NCBI GenBank assembly: GCA_046704085.1
Contig: JBJKSJ010000367.1
Span: 1 to 25,769 of the forward strand
Source: DATBHW01 sp046704085
GTDB lineage: Bacteria > Chloroflexota > Ktedonobacteria > Ktedonobacterales > DATBGS01
Direction: 5' to 3'
DNA: 25,769 nucleotides
Positions 13,868-21,466 of the stretch are shown piece after piece. The notes under the pieces were generated by a model that saw only the letters and a program-made list of their open reading frames with translations, was not told the origin of the DNA and did not search any database. Both the position numbers and the translations under genes were made by a program. Within the stretch, counting starts at the first letter, position 1. Each line of letters opens with the position of its first letter.

Positions 13868-15154
13868 ATGGGCATTGTTGGGTATGATCTGCGGCCATCG
13901 TTCGCCCGGCGCACCCGGACGTGGCTGATTCATCGGTGTATCAAGCCTGCGCTTCAGCGCGTGATCTATTTTTGCCTGGGGGCGGTTGGCCTGGTGTCGC
14001 GCGTTGGCCGCCTGGGGCGTGCTATGCCGCCGCTGACGCCTGCGACGTTTGCTCCCAAACGGATTTTGCTGATTCGCACCGATCTGATGGGCGATCTCGT
14101 TCTCTCGCTGCCTGCCGTACATGCCATGCGCCGCGCCTATCCAGCGGCGCAGATCGATATGCTGGTGATGCCGCCGAATGTTGGGATTATCAAGCATGAT
14201 CCGGCCATCACGCGCATTGTGACCTATGACCCCAATATCTGGCGACGCCCTAATGCGTTGCTGAGATTAGACACGTATCGCGCCTTTCTGGGCCTGATGC
14301 ACGATCTGCGCGCCGCGAAATACGACCTCTGCCTGAGCCTGGCGGGCGATTGGGCCAGCGTCTTTGCCTTCTTCAGCAAGGCGCGTCGGCGCGTTGGCTA
14401 TCGGGATGAAGCCTATCCGTTTTTTATGACTGATCCGGTGCAGGGGCGGCGCTATCGCATCCACCAGCATGAGGTGGACTATATTGCCGGATTGGCACGG
14501 GCGGCGGGCGGAACGATTGAAGGCGCGCTGCGCGAGCCGGTATTGTGCGTCGGCCAGCAGGCGAGAGAAGAGGTCGAGGCGCTCCTGGCGGCCAATGGCG
14601 TGCAGGTGGGTGATCTGCTGATTGCGGTGCATGCGGGGGCGACGAATGGGGCGGCGAAGCGCTGGCCGCCCGCCCATTGGGCGGCGCTGGCTGACCGGCT
14701 GATAACGGAGCTTGGGGCGAAGGTTATTCTCACGGGTGCGGCCAGCGATGCGGAGATCACTGATGCGGTGGTGGCGCGGCTGAAGCAGGCGCCTCTGAAC
14801 TTTACCGGCAAGACGAATGTCCCCCAGCTTGTGGCGCTGCTGGAACGATGTGATCTGGTCATCAGTGGTGATAGTGGGCCGCTGCATATCGCTGGTGCAG
14901 TGAGAACGCCGGTAGTTGCCATTCATGGGCCGACGGACCCGGAACTGAGCGGGCCGGTGGGCAAAGCTGCGACGGTGCTGAGGCTGGGCATCTGGTGCAG
15001 CCCCTGCTATGATGCGAGTTTCTGGGCGGTGTGCCGGTTTTATAATCCGGTCTGCATGAAGCTGATTACGCCCGCTGATGTGCTGGCGGCGGCGCGTGAG
15101 CGGCTGGCGCTGGCGCCTGATCTGAAAAACAAAGCAGCGACATGGCCAAGATAA
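13868..15154 (+). CDS. Glycosyltransferase family 9 (heptosyltransferase-like), second copy
   Basis: The 428-residue product has the same layout as its upstream neighbour: a hydrophobic N-terminal stretch (IYFCLGAVGLVSRVG), then KRILLIRTDLMGDLVLSLPAV, and a sugar-nucleotide domain with VHAGATNGAAKRWP, VILTGAASD, SGDSGPLHIAGAVRTP and IHGPTDP. The C-terminal cysteines are WCSPC and VCRFYNPVC. The LLIR.D..GDL core and the GPLHIA/GPTDP segments are shared with the first copy, but overall divergence is substantial, suggesting an old duplication or two transferases of one glycan. TGGAG lies 9 bases upstream of ATG 13868. The GT4 gene follows 20 bases past its stop. Confidence 0.9.
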   Translation: MGIVGYDLRPSFARRTRTWLIHRCIKPALQRVIYFCLGAVGLVSRVGRLGRAMPPLTPATFAPKRILLIRTDLMGDLVLSLPAVHAMRRAYPAAQIDMLVMPPNVGIIKHDPAITRIVTYDPNIWRRPNALLRLDTYRAFLGLMHDLRAAKYDLCLSLAGDWASVFAFFSKARRRVGYRDEAYPFFMTDPVQGRRYRIHQHEVDYIAGLARAAGGTIEGALREPVLCVGQQAREEVEALLAANGVQVGDLLIAVHAGATNGAAKRWPPAHWAALADRLITELGAKVILTGAASDAEITDAVVARLKQAPLNFTGKTNVPQLVALLERCDLVISGDSGPLHIAGAVRTPVVAIHGPTDPELSGPVGKAATVLRLGIWCSPCYDASFWAVCRFYNPVCMKLITPADVLAAARERLALAPDLKNKAATWPR

Positions 15155-15174
15155 AGGGGCGCGTGAGGAAAGCG

Positions 15175-16320
15175 ATGAATATCGCCTTTGATCTGGTAGC
15201 GATTGAGCGGCTGAGCGATGGCATCTACACATCAAGCCTGACGCTTTTGCATGGGCTGCGGCGCTTGCCTGCTGAAAATCACTATCTGCTGGTAACGGCG
15301 CATCCTGATCGCTACACGGATTTGGCCGCCGACGAACGCTTTGAGATAGTGAAGGCGCCGATCCCTCTCTTACAGAGCGATGCGGTCTTGTTCGAGCATC
15401 AACTTTTCGAGCCGCTGACGCTGCGCCGCCTTCGCCCGCAGGTGCTGCATACGCCCGGACTGGCGAGTCCTCTGCTGTGGCATGGGCCAGTGGTGCTGAC
15501 GCTGCATGATGTGGGCTTTCTGCATATGCCGGAGCAGATGTCGCGGGCCAGTTTGTATTACTGGCGCTATCTGGCGCTGCCGAGCGCGCGGCGGGCTGCG
15601 CGCATTGTGACCGTTTCCTATCATGCGCGCGAAGAGATCGCGCGCGAACTGCATCTTCCGCTTGAGCGCATCGAAACGGTCTATAACAGCATTGACGATC
15701 AATTTACGACGCCCATTGCGGCAGGAGCGATTGCGCAGGCTCGGGCGCGCTATCACCTGAGCGAAGCGTATATTCTCTTTGTGAGTACGATTCAGGCGCG
15801 CAAGAATGTGGGCGCGCTGGTGCGGGCCTTTGCACATCTGGCGGCGGAGATGCCAGAGGTTCAGCTTGCGCTGGTGGGAGGCATCAGCGGCAACTCAGAG
15901 GCGATTCTGCGCGAGGTCGAGCAATCGCCAGTGGCAGCGCGCATCCGCATGACAGGACGTGTGGACTATGCCGACCTTCCGGCGATCTATGCCGGGGCGC
16001 GGGTGCTGGTGCTGCCCTCGAAGCATGAGGGCTTCGGCCTGACGATGATCGAAGCGATGGCCTGCGGAACACCAGTCGTGGCAAATAATGCAAGCTGTTT
16101 GCCGGAAGTGGCCGGAGATGCGGCGCTGCTGGCAGATGCCGATGATACCGAGGTGTTTGCGTCGGCGATTCTGCGGGTGATGAAGGACGAAACCCTGCGG
16201 CGCGACCTGATTGCGCGCGGCTTTCAACGCGCGGCGCAGTTCCGCCCGGAGACGAGCGCGCGGCGCATGCTGGAGGTCTATGAGCGTGTGGCCGCTGAAG
16301 GAGCCAGAAACGCCGGGTAG
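15175..16320 (+). CDS. Glycosyltransferase family 4 (GT-B, group 1)
   Basis: The 381-residue product is a retaining GT4 transferase. The N-terminal acceptor domain has VVLTLHDVGFLHMPEQ and ARIVTVSYHAREEIA; the C-terminal domain has ILFVSTIQARKNVG, MTGRVDYADLPAIYAGA and the donor-binding E-x7-E motif EGFGLTMIE followed by ACGTPVVA. I start it at ATG 15175 (MNIAFDLVAIERLSDG), with GAGG 6 bases upstream, rather than ATG 15142, which lies inside the GT9 gene and has no Shine-Dalgarno. It closes the ispE-fabZ-GT9-GT9-GT4 run and probably adds a sugar to the same surface glycan or glycolipid. Its stop codon abuts the convergent GNAT stop directly. Confidence 0.93.
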   Translation: MNIAFDLVAIERLSDGIYTSSLTLLHGLRRLPAENHYLLVTAHPDRYTDLAADERFEIVKAPIPLLQSDAVLFEHQLFEPLTLRRLRPQVLHTPGLASPLLWHGPVVLTLHDVGFLHMPEQMSRASLYYWRYLALPSARRAARIVTVSYHAREEIARELHLPLERIETVYNSIDDQFTTPIAAGAIAQARARYHLSEAYILFVSTIQARKNVGALVRAFAHLAAEMPEVQLALVGGISGNSEAILREVEQSPVAARIRMTGRVDYADLPAIYAGARVLVLPSKHEGFGLTMIEAMACGTPVVANNASCLPEVAGDAALLADADDTEVFASAILRVMKDETLRRDLIARGFQRAAQFRPETSARRMLEVYERVAAEGARNAG

Positions 16321-16899
16321 TCAAGAATGTGTATTCGATACGAGCCATTCCTCTCTGAGCAAGCCAAAATAATGCTCGTCCTCGAAGCGGTCATCCAGGA
16401 AGTATCGCTGGCGTAAGTTTCCCTCATAGCGAAAGCCAAGCCTGAGCAGCAAGCCCTTGGATGGCTCATTTGCAATATCAATGATGGCTTCCACGCGATG
16501 CAGTCCAAGGTCAGTAAAGGCATAAGTCAGGATGGCAGACATGGCTTCGACCATGATACCCTGGCCCCAAAAGGCGCGATTGAGTTCGTAGCCTGTTTCG
16601 GTGCGATGAAAGCCTTCATCGAAATGATGGAAGCTGCAAGAGCCAATCACCCGGTCTTCGCCCCGCAAGGTGATGCCCCAGAGGAGGCTTTCACGTCGGG
16701 CATAGCGCGCCTGTACTCGTCTGATCCATTCCTGGGTATCTTGGAGAGCCTGATGAGGCTTGTGCCCATGGAACTGCATGACTTCCTCGTCAGAAAATGT
16801 TGCGAAGAGCGCCGCTGCGTCCTGCGATTGGATTTGCCGAAGCAGCAGTCGGTTCGTGGTGAGAGTTGGAAAGTGGGCAAAGGCGGCATCAATGGTCAT
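16321..16899 (-). CDS. GNAT family acetyltransferase (RimJ/RimL type)
   Basis: The 192-residue product is a Gcn5-related N-acetyltransferase of the RimJ/RimL type, which acetylates protein N-termini, aminoglycosides or other amines using acetyl-CoA. Typical features are the N-terminal LTTNRLLLRQIQSQDAAALF, IGSCSFHHFD, ETGYELNRAFWGQGIMVEA (motif A region, with the pyrophosphate-binding loop relaxed to RAFWGQGIM), and ANEPSKGLLLRLGFRYEG. AAGGAG lies 8 bases before ATG 16899. It is 33 bases downstream of the radical SAM gene and probably cotranscribed, so a modification pathway is possible but not shown. Confidence 0.93.
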   Translation of the reverse strand: MTIDAAFAHFPTLTTNRLLLRQIQSQDAAALFATFSDEEVMQFHGHKPHQALQDTQEWIRRVQARYARRESLLWGITLRGEDRVIGSCSFHHFDEGFHRTETGYELNRAFWGQGIMVEAMSAILTYAFTDLGLHRVEAIIDIANEPSKGLLLRLGFRYEGNLRQRYFLDDRFEDEHYFGLLREEWLVSNTHS

Positions 16900-16932
16900 G
16901 AGAAAGGCTCCTTGTGCAAACAGGACATCTTG

Positions 16933-18216
16933 TTAACGCGTGGCCTGCTCTGAGACCGGCTGGCGTGGCTGCGCGCGCTGGATGGGGATGCTGAAGTTGC
17001 CGATGCGCAGGCCGGGGAGTTCGCGGCGCAGGGTTGCGATCATGGCTCGAATGCCGAGAGGGCGACCACGCGGCGCGGGCAGGCGCGGCAAGAGGACTTC
17101 CGGGTCGATGTTGAGATTGCGTAGTTGAGCCAGGCGCACGCCGGTTTCGCGCAGAAAGCCGACCATTGCTTCGACCTCGCCTTCGGCATCGGCCAGACCA
17201 GGGAAGAGCAGGAAGTTGATCGAGCTATAGACCCCAGCCTCGCGGGCCAGGATCAACGAGCGTTTGACCTGCTCGAAGGTATACCCAATGGGCCGATAGT
17301 AGGCGTTGTAGGTTTCAGGCACTGCTGAGATGGTGCTGGCGCGCAGGCTGTCCAGTCCGGCGTCGTAGAGGCGCTGGAGGGCGCGTGGGTTGCTGGCATT
17401 GGTATTGATATTCAACGTTCCACGCGAGGTGCGCGCGCGAATGGCGCGGATGGCCTGCTCGATGCGCCGCGCCTGAAGCAGCGGCTCGCCCTCGCAGCCC
17501 TGCCCGAAGCTCACGATGGCGTCGGGCGCCTGCTCTAGATGGGCGACGGCAACCTCCACGATCTCTTCAACGCTGGGGATGAAGAGCAGGCGGTCTTGCG
17601 GCGAAACGAGATTTTCTTCATCTTGCTTGGAGATACAGCCGATGCAGCGCGCGTTGCAGCCGGGGGAGACGGCAATCGCGCCCTCCCAGCGGCGAAAGAA
17701 GAGATTGCTGGCAGTAGGGCAGGCGTAGTCGAGCGCGCAATGGGCGTGATGCGCCAGCACGCGGTTATCCGGTTCGGCGGCCAGGCGTTGCTCGACCAGG
17801 CGCTGAAGCTGCTGACGGCTGTAGGCGTCAGGATGCCACTTGTACGGGTCGTCGGTGGCGAGCGCGGCGGCGTAGATTTTGCCGTTGATGGCGGCAACGG
17901 CTGTATAGCCAAAGAACGGCAGCGGCTCGGTTTCCGCTGTTTTTATATAAGCAGGTAGGCAGGTGCGTGTATAGCCGATAGGCAGGAGCGCGGCCAGCGC
18001 CCAGCCTTTTTTCGCCGGAATGCTGGCGCGGCGGCCATCGCTGGTCAGTCCACTGGCGAGGCGCTGCGGCAGCATGGAGAGCGTGGCGCCATCGGGAAGC
18101 GGAATCAGGTCGTCGGGTTCCAGGGGCCGACCCGTATAATCAATGGCGCGCAGGCGCGGCTCGTCGGCCACGCCGCCATCGGGAGTGCTATAAACAAGGG
18201 AGGGCATCTTCATCAT
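16933..18216 (-). CDS. Radical SAM protein of unknown specificity
   Basis: The 427-residue product is a radical SAM enzyme. The 4Fe-4S motif C-x3-C-x2-C is C187-N-A-R-C191-I-G-C194. It is followed by FGQGCEGEPLL (the GGE-like SAM-binding strand), LNINTNASNP, and LDSLRASTISAVPETYNAYYRP. Before the core is a ~180-residue N-terminal extension with three further cysteines (C86, C160, C166) that could hold a second cluster or substrate. I cannot assign a substrate. The start is uncertain among ATG 18216, 18213 and 18207; none has a good Shine-Dalgarno, and coupling to the 97-aa gene 23 bases upstream is possible. The GNAT gene follows. Confidence 0.88.
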   Translation of the reverse strand: MMKMPSLVYSTPDGGVADEPRLRAIDYTGRPLEPDDLIPLPDGATLSMLPQRLASGLTSDGRRASIPAKKGWALAALLPIGYTRTCLPAYIKTAETEPLPFFGYTAVAAINGKIYAAALATDDPYKWHPDAYSRQQLQRLVEQRLAAEPDNRVLAHHAHCALDYACPTASNLFFRRWEGAIAVSPGCNARCIGCISKQDEENLVSPQDRLLFIPSVEEIVEVAVAHLEQAPDAIVSFGQGCEGEPLLQARRIEQAIRAIRARTSRGTLNINTNASNPRALQRLYDAGLDSLRASTISAVPETYNAYYRPIGYTFEQVKRSLILAREAGVYSSINFLLFPGLADAEGEVEAMVGFLRETGVRLAQLRNLNIDPEVLLPRLPAPRGRPLGIRAMIATLRRELPGLRIGNFSIPIQRAQPRQPVSEQATR

Positions 18217-18239
18217 CAGGCTAGTGGTTTCACTCGCGG

Positions 18240-18533
18240 TTATTGCAGAATATCAAGGTCGCCTGTCATGGGCGGCTCGTTGGGATCGAGCGGCGTATCG
18301 TCCAGGGTCTCCTGGAAGACATCTGGAATGGCGGTGACAGCCTTTGCTGGCTGATCTTCGACATCCGAGACGACCTCGAAGATAAAGCTCAGCAGAATGT
18401 GATTGCCAACAGGCGTCTGGCTCATCATGCGGATACGCGGGCGATCTGCTTCGATCCAGTCATTCACTCTGATTTCGAGCGTTTGGAAATCACCGTTGCA
18501 ATCCCGGCTATTGAATGTTTTGAATCGATACAC
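18240..18533 (-). CDS. Uncharacterised protein, 97 aa
   Basis: I do not recognise the family. The GTG at 18533 is chosen because AGGAG lies 7 bases upstream; the frame also has a TTG at 18566 with no ribosome site. The product begins VYRFKTFNSRDCNGDFQTLEIRV (strand-rich, written here as two strands meeting at the Cys), then DWIEADRPRIRMMSQTPVG and LLSFIFEVV, and ends in an acidic, proline-rich tail (DDTPLDPNEPPMTGDLDILQ). It looks like a small soluble beta protein. It is the first gene of a three-gene minus cassette with the radical SAM and GNAT genes, so it could be a partner or substrate, but nothing in its sequence proves this. Confidence 0.72.
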   Translation of the reverse strand: MYRFKTFNSRDCNGDFQTLEIRVNDWIEADRPRIRMMSQTPVGNHILLSFIFEVVSDVEDQPAKAVTAIPDVFQETLDDTPLDPNEPPMTGDLDILQ

Positions 18534-18687
18534 GGCGCGCGGCTCCTCTCTGCCAGGGGACTGCAATCAGACGATACGCAGCGTTGCGTGGCATCTTTCA
18601 CGCAACGGGGTGGTGGCATTGTATCATGTTTGCTCCAGACGTGCCATATGGATGCGGCGGCAGCCTTGAAACGAGGGAATGTCACCA

Positions 18688-18843
18688 ATGATCGGACCAC
18701 TTGGGGGCGTGCGCGTGATTGACGCACTGCCGCTGGTCTGCGCGCCGTATGTCTATGGCAGCGAGCCGTTGCCGTTTCGCCTGGCGCCGCCGCTGCTGGG
18801 CGAGCATACCGATCAGGTGCTTGCTGAGAATGTTGGGCTATAG
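18688..18843 (+). pseudogene. Remnant of CaiB/BaiF-type CoA-transferase with internal deletion
   Basis: A 51-codon frame, ATG 18688 to TAG 18843, joins the two ends of a class III (CaiB/BaiF) CoA-transferase. The first ~22 residues (GPLGGVRVIDALPLVCAPYV) resemble the family N-terminus, normally G-P-L-x-G-V-R-V-[IL]-D...GPY. The last ~25 (LPFRLAPPLLGEHTDQVL) resemble the C-terminus, normally PxLGEHTdeVL. Full-length members have about 380-400 residues, so ~340 residues are missing with the frame kept. The catalytic Asp region is lost. GAGGG lies 10 bases before the ATG, so the peptide may still be made. It is 107 bases before the flavin-reductase gene. The match to two short motifs is by memory, so it remains probable rather than certain. 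Confidence 0.65.
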
Positions 18844-18950
18844 CGCAGAGTAGATTGCGGGGCTGCGGGCGCGCGGGGTGGACTAGTAGCAGACTGGCGG
18901 AGCAGCCTGGTCGGCGGGTACAATAGGATGCTGAGGAGGTGTCTGCTGCT

Positions 18951-19544
18951 ATGCCTGATAATCTTGTGAGGCCCGACGATCCTGTGAATCCTGATACCCT
19001 GCTGACGCCAATTGATGGGGCACTGTTTCGCCAGACGCTGAGCCGCTATGCGTCGGGGGTGACGATTGTGACGGCGCTGGATGAAGCCGGAACGCCCTGG
19101 GGGCTGACCGCCAGCGCGATCAGTTCGGTTTCGCTGCATCCACCGCTGGTGTTGGTGTGTATTGATAAAAAGGCCAATACCTATGAGGCGGTAACAAAAG
19201 CCAGCTACTTTGCGATCAATGTCTTGAATCGACGGCAGGATGAATTGGCGCTGCTGTTTGCGACGCGTGGGGCCGATAAGTTTGCGGGTGTGTCCTATCA
19301 ATCAGGCGCGACTGGCGCGCCGCTGCTGCCTGATGTTTCCATTGCGGTGATCGAGTGTCGGATGTTCGCCCAGTATCCGGGCGGCGATCACACGATTGTG
19401 ATCGGCGAGGTGGTGGCGGCGAGCGTCAGCGAGGGGCAGCCGCTGCTCTTTTATGATCGCAAGTTCGGGACGTTTGCTGCCAATCCGCCCCGACCGAGTG
19501 TGCCCCCGACCGGGCTGGACCCCTGGGCGCTGGATTATTTTTAG
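18951..19544 (+). CDS. Flavin reductase-like FMN-binding protein
   Basis: The 197-residue product belongs to the flavin reductase-like domain family (FMN-binding split barrel, as in HpaC/NtaB). Such proteins reduce flavin with NAD(P)H for a partner monooxygenase. Typical segments are FRQTLSRYASGVTIVTA, WGLTASAISSVSLHPPLVLVC (the flavin-binding TAS..SVS..PP.. block), FAINVLNRRQDELA, DKFAGVSY, GDHTIVIGEVV and PLLFYDRKFGTF. ATG 18951 is used with AGGAGG 11 bases upstream; a GTG at 18939 directly abuts AGGAG and is less likely. No monooxygenase gene is nearby. Upstream lies the CoA-transferase remnant. Confidence 0.93.
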   Translation: MPDNLVRPDDPVNPDTLLTPIDGALFRQTLSRYASGVTIVTALDEAGTPWGLTASAISSVSLHPPLVLVCIDKKANTYEAVTKASYFAINVLNRRQDELALLFATRGADKFAGVSYQSGATGAPLLPDVSIAVIECRMFAQYPGGDHTIVIGEVVAASVSEGQPLLFYDRKFGTFAANPPRPSVPPTGLDPWALDYF

Positions 19545-19560
19545 CGGTGCGCTCTGGCTC

Positions 19561-19589
19561 TTGTACAAATGTTTGAGTAGGGTTACAAT
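19561..19589 (+). promoter_or_regulatory. Promoter for the XPB-Bax1 unit
   Basis: TTGTAC (19561-19566), a 17-base spacer and TACAAT (19584-19589, five of six) precede the helicase gene. The predicted start near 19597 gives a ~70-nt leader. The -35 is a half match. Confidence 0.45.
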
Positions 19590-19666
19590 GGAAATACCTG
19601 ATTTTGCTGATGTTGTAGAGAGCCAGGCTCTCCAGTTGGTCGGCTCTGGTAGCGCGGTATGTTCGC

Positions 19667-21466
19667 ATGGATCAGACAACAACATCTGAATTACTTCCCT
19701 CTCCATCTTCTTTGCCCGTTGAGCAGCAGGTGCGCCTGCGCTTTGAGCGGGGCACGCTGCTGATTGAGGGCGCCCCGATGCCTGCTGGCACATCTGCCAA
19801 TGGGCGGCCTGTATGGTTGCCGGAGTGGTGTGTCTTTGATGGCCGCGTGGGCGCGTATCGCGCCTTTGGCTATCGGTATCGTGAGGTGGTGCTGGCGCTG
19901 CGGCGCGCGGGTATGGCGCTGCTCGATCAGGCGCCGCTATATGCGCCGATTGCGCTGCGGCTGGTGGCCGCGCCGGAACATCCCTATGCCCACCAGACTG
20001 AGGCGCTCAACGCCTGGAAACGCGGCGGGATGCGCGGGCTGGTCGTTTTGCCGACGGGCGCGGGCAAGACGCATGTGGGGGCGCTGGCGATGGCAACTGC
20101 CGGACGCCCAACGATTGTATTGGTCTATACCCGCGAACTGCTGCGCCAGTGGCATTCGGTGCTGACTGCAACCTTTGCTATGCCAGTTGGGATTATGGGC
20201 GATGGAATGCTGGACGCCGATCATAATCTGGTGGTGGCAACCTACGATTCGGCCTATCGCCACTTTGACCATTGGGGCAATCGCTGGGGGCTGGCGATCT
20301 TCGATGAATGCCATCGGCTCTCGGCCAGTACCTATACGCAGGCGGCACAGTTTCTGCTGGCGCCGCTGCGGCTGGGGCTGTCGGCGACGCCAGAGGGCAG
20401 CGATGGCGAATTGCCGCCCAGCCTGACAGAAGTCGTGGGGCCAATTGTCTATCGCCGGACGGCAGATGAGTTGCAGGGCGATACGCTGGCGCCCTATGAG
20501 ATTCGCCGGATTGCGGTTGATCTGACCGATGAGGAACGCGCGCGCTATGAGGAACTGACCATCGAGCGCGACACCTTTCTCAAAATGCGCGGCATCAAGC
20601 TGGGCGCGCCCGGTGGCTGGGAGGCTTTCTTGCGCGCCAGCGCAGGTAGCGCGGAGGGTCGCCGGGCGCTGCTGGCGCACCATGAACGGCGCTTGCTGGC
20701 GCGGGGGGCAGAGACAAAGCTAGCAGTGCTGGCGGAACTGCTCCAGCAGCATCCCCGCGAGCAGGTGCTGATCTTTACCGATGATACAGCAACGGCGTAT
20801 GAAGTCTCGGCGCGCTTTCTCCTGCCGGTGATTACGCATGAGACGCCTGCCCGCGAGCGGACGGAGTGGATGACACTCTTTCGTACTGGCGCATTGCACG
20901 CGCTGGTGGCGTCGCATGTGCTGGATGAGGGTATCGATGTACCTGCTGCGGCTGTTGGTATTTTGCTCTCCGGCAGCGGCTCGGTGCGCGAGGCTGTGCA
21001 GCGGTTGGGGCGCATCCTGCGGCGCAGCCCGGAGAAGCGCCAGGCTGTGTTGTATGAGGTGGTAGCGCGGCAGACGGCAGAGGAGGGGACAGCACGGCGT
21101 CGCGGGCAGAATCCGGCGTATCAGGCTGGGCACAGGCGCACAGGCCATGAACCGAAGGATGATGGAAAGGTGAAACCTTTTAAGGGCCGAAAACGTTGGG
21201 AGCAGCTTGGCATCGATGGGCGGGCCAGGAAAGTGGCTGAGACGGGCGTGAGCTATCAAGCTGGCATCTGGGGGCTAGACGAGCAGCTTGATGGGCAGGC
21301 TGAAGGAGAAAAGGCCGCGCCTGCGGGGACGGAGCCTCCAGGGGCAGTTAATAGTAGGCAGGCTCATCGTCGTCAAAAGAAGCAATCCACGAAACGGGCC
21401 AGAGGCGCCACTGACACTTTATCTGCTCTGGGCGCCTGGGAAGAGCAAGACGATGCTGACCTCTGA
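19667..21466 (+). CDS. xpb: XPB-type helicase paired with Bax1
   Basis: The 599-residue product is an SF2 helicase of the XPB/Ssl2 family. An N-terminal ~100-residue damage-recognition-like region (LLIEGAPMPA, WLPEWCVFDGR) leads to Walker A LPTGAGKT (128-135), DECH (213-216), SATP (239-242), VLIFTDD, ASHVLDEGID (415-424) and motif VI QRLGRILR (445-452). The region between (ERDTFLKMRGIKLG...RRALLAHHERRLLARGAETKL, two helices) matches the XPB thumb insertion. The C-terminus is a long basic, likely disordered tail (~110 residues), longer than in archaeal XPB. The Shine-Dalgarno at ATG 19667 is weak. The last 14 bases overlap the bax1 start. In archaea this helicase opens DNA bubbles for the Bax1 nuclease in excision repair. 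Confidence 0.93.
   Translation: MDQTTTSELLPSPSSLPVEQQVRLRFERGTLLIEGAPMPAGTSANGRPVWLPEWCVFDGRVGAYRAFGYRYREVVLALRRAGMALLDQAPLYAPIALRLVAAPEHPYAHQTEALNAWKRGGMRGLVVLPTGAGKTHVGALAMATAGRPTIVLVYTRELLRQWHSVLTATFAMPVGIMGDGMLDADHNLVVATYDSAYRHFDHWGNRWGLAIFDECHRLSASTYTQAAQFLLAPLRLGLSATPEGSDGELPPSLTEVVGPIVYRRTADELQGDTLAPYEIRRIAVDLTDEERARYEELTIERDTFLKMRGIKLGAPGGWEAFLRASAGSAEGRRALLAHHERRLLARGAETKLAVLAELLQQHPREQVLIFTDDTATAYEVSARFLLPVITHETPARERTEWMTLFRTGALHALVASHVLDEGIDVPAAAVGILLSGSGSVREAVQRLGRILRRSPEKRQAVLYEVVARQTAEEGTARRRGQNPAYQAGHRRTGHEPKDDGKVKPFKGRKRWEQLGIDGRARKVAETGVSYQAGIWGLDEQLDGQAEGEKAAPAGTEPPGAVNSRQAHRRQKKQSTKRARGATDTLSALGAWEEQDDADL

Noticed and set aside
14267..15235. 322-codon minus frame opposite the second GT9
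   Set aside because: Antisense shadow with low-complexity composition; the plus-strand GT9 has clear motifs.
19937..20683. 248-codon minus frame opposite the XPB helicase
   Set aside because: Antisense shadow; the helicase motifs are on the plus strand.
21288..21452. N-terminal extension of the Bax1 frame
   Set aside because: It lies wholly inside the helicase reading frame and does not look like the family; ATG 21453 gives the expected N-terminus.
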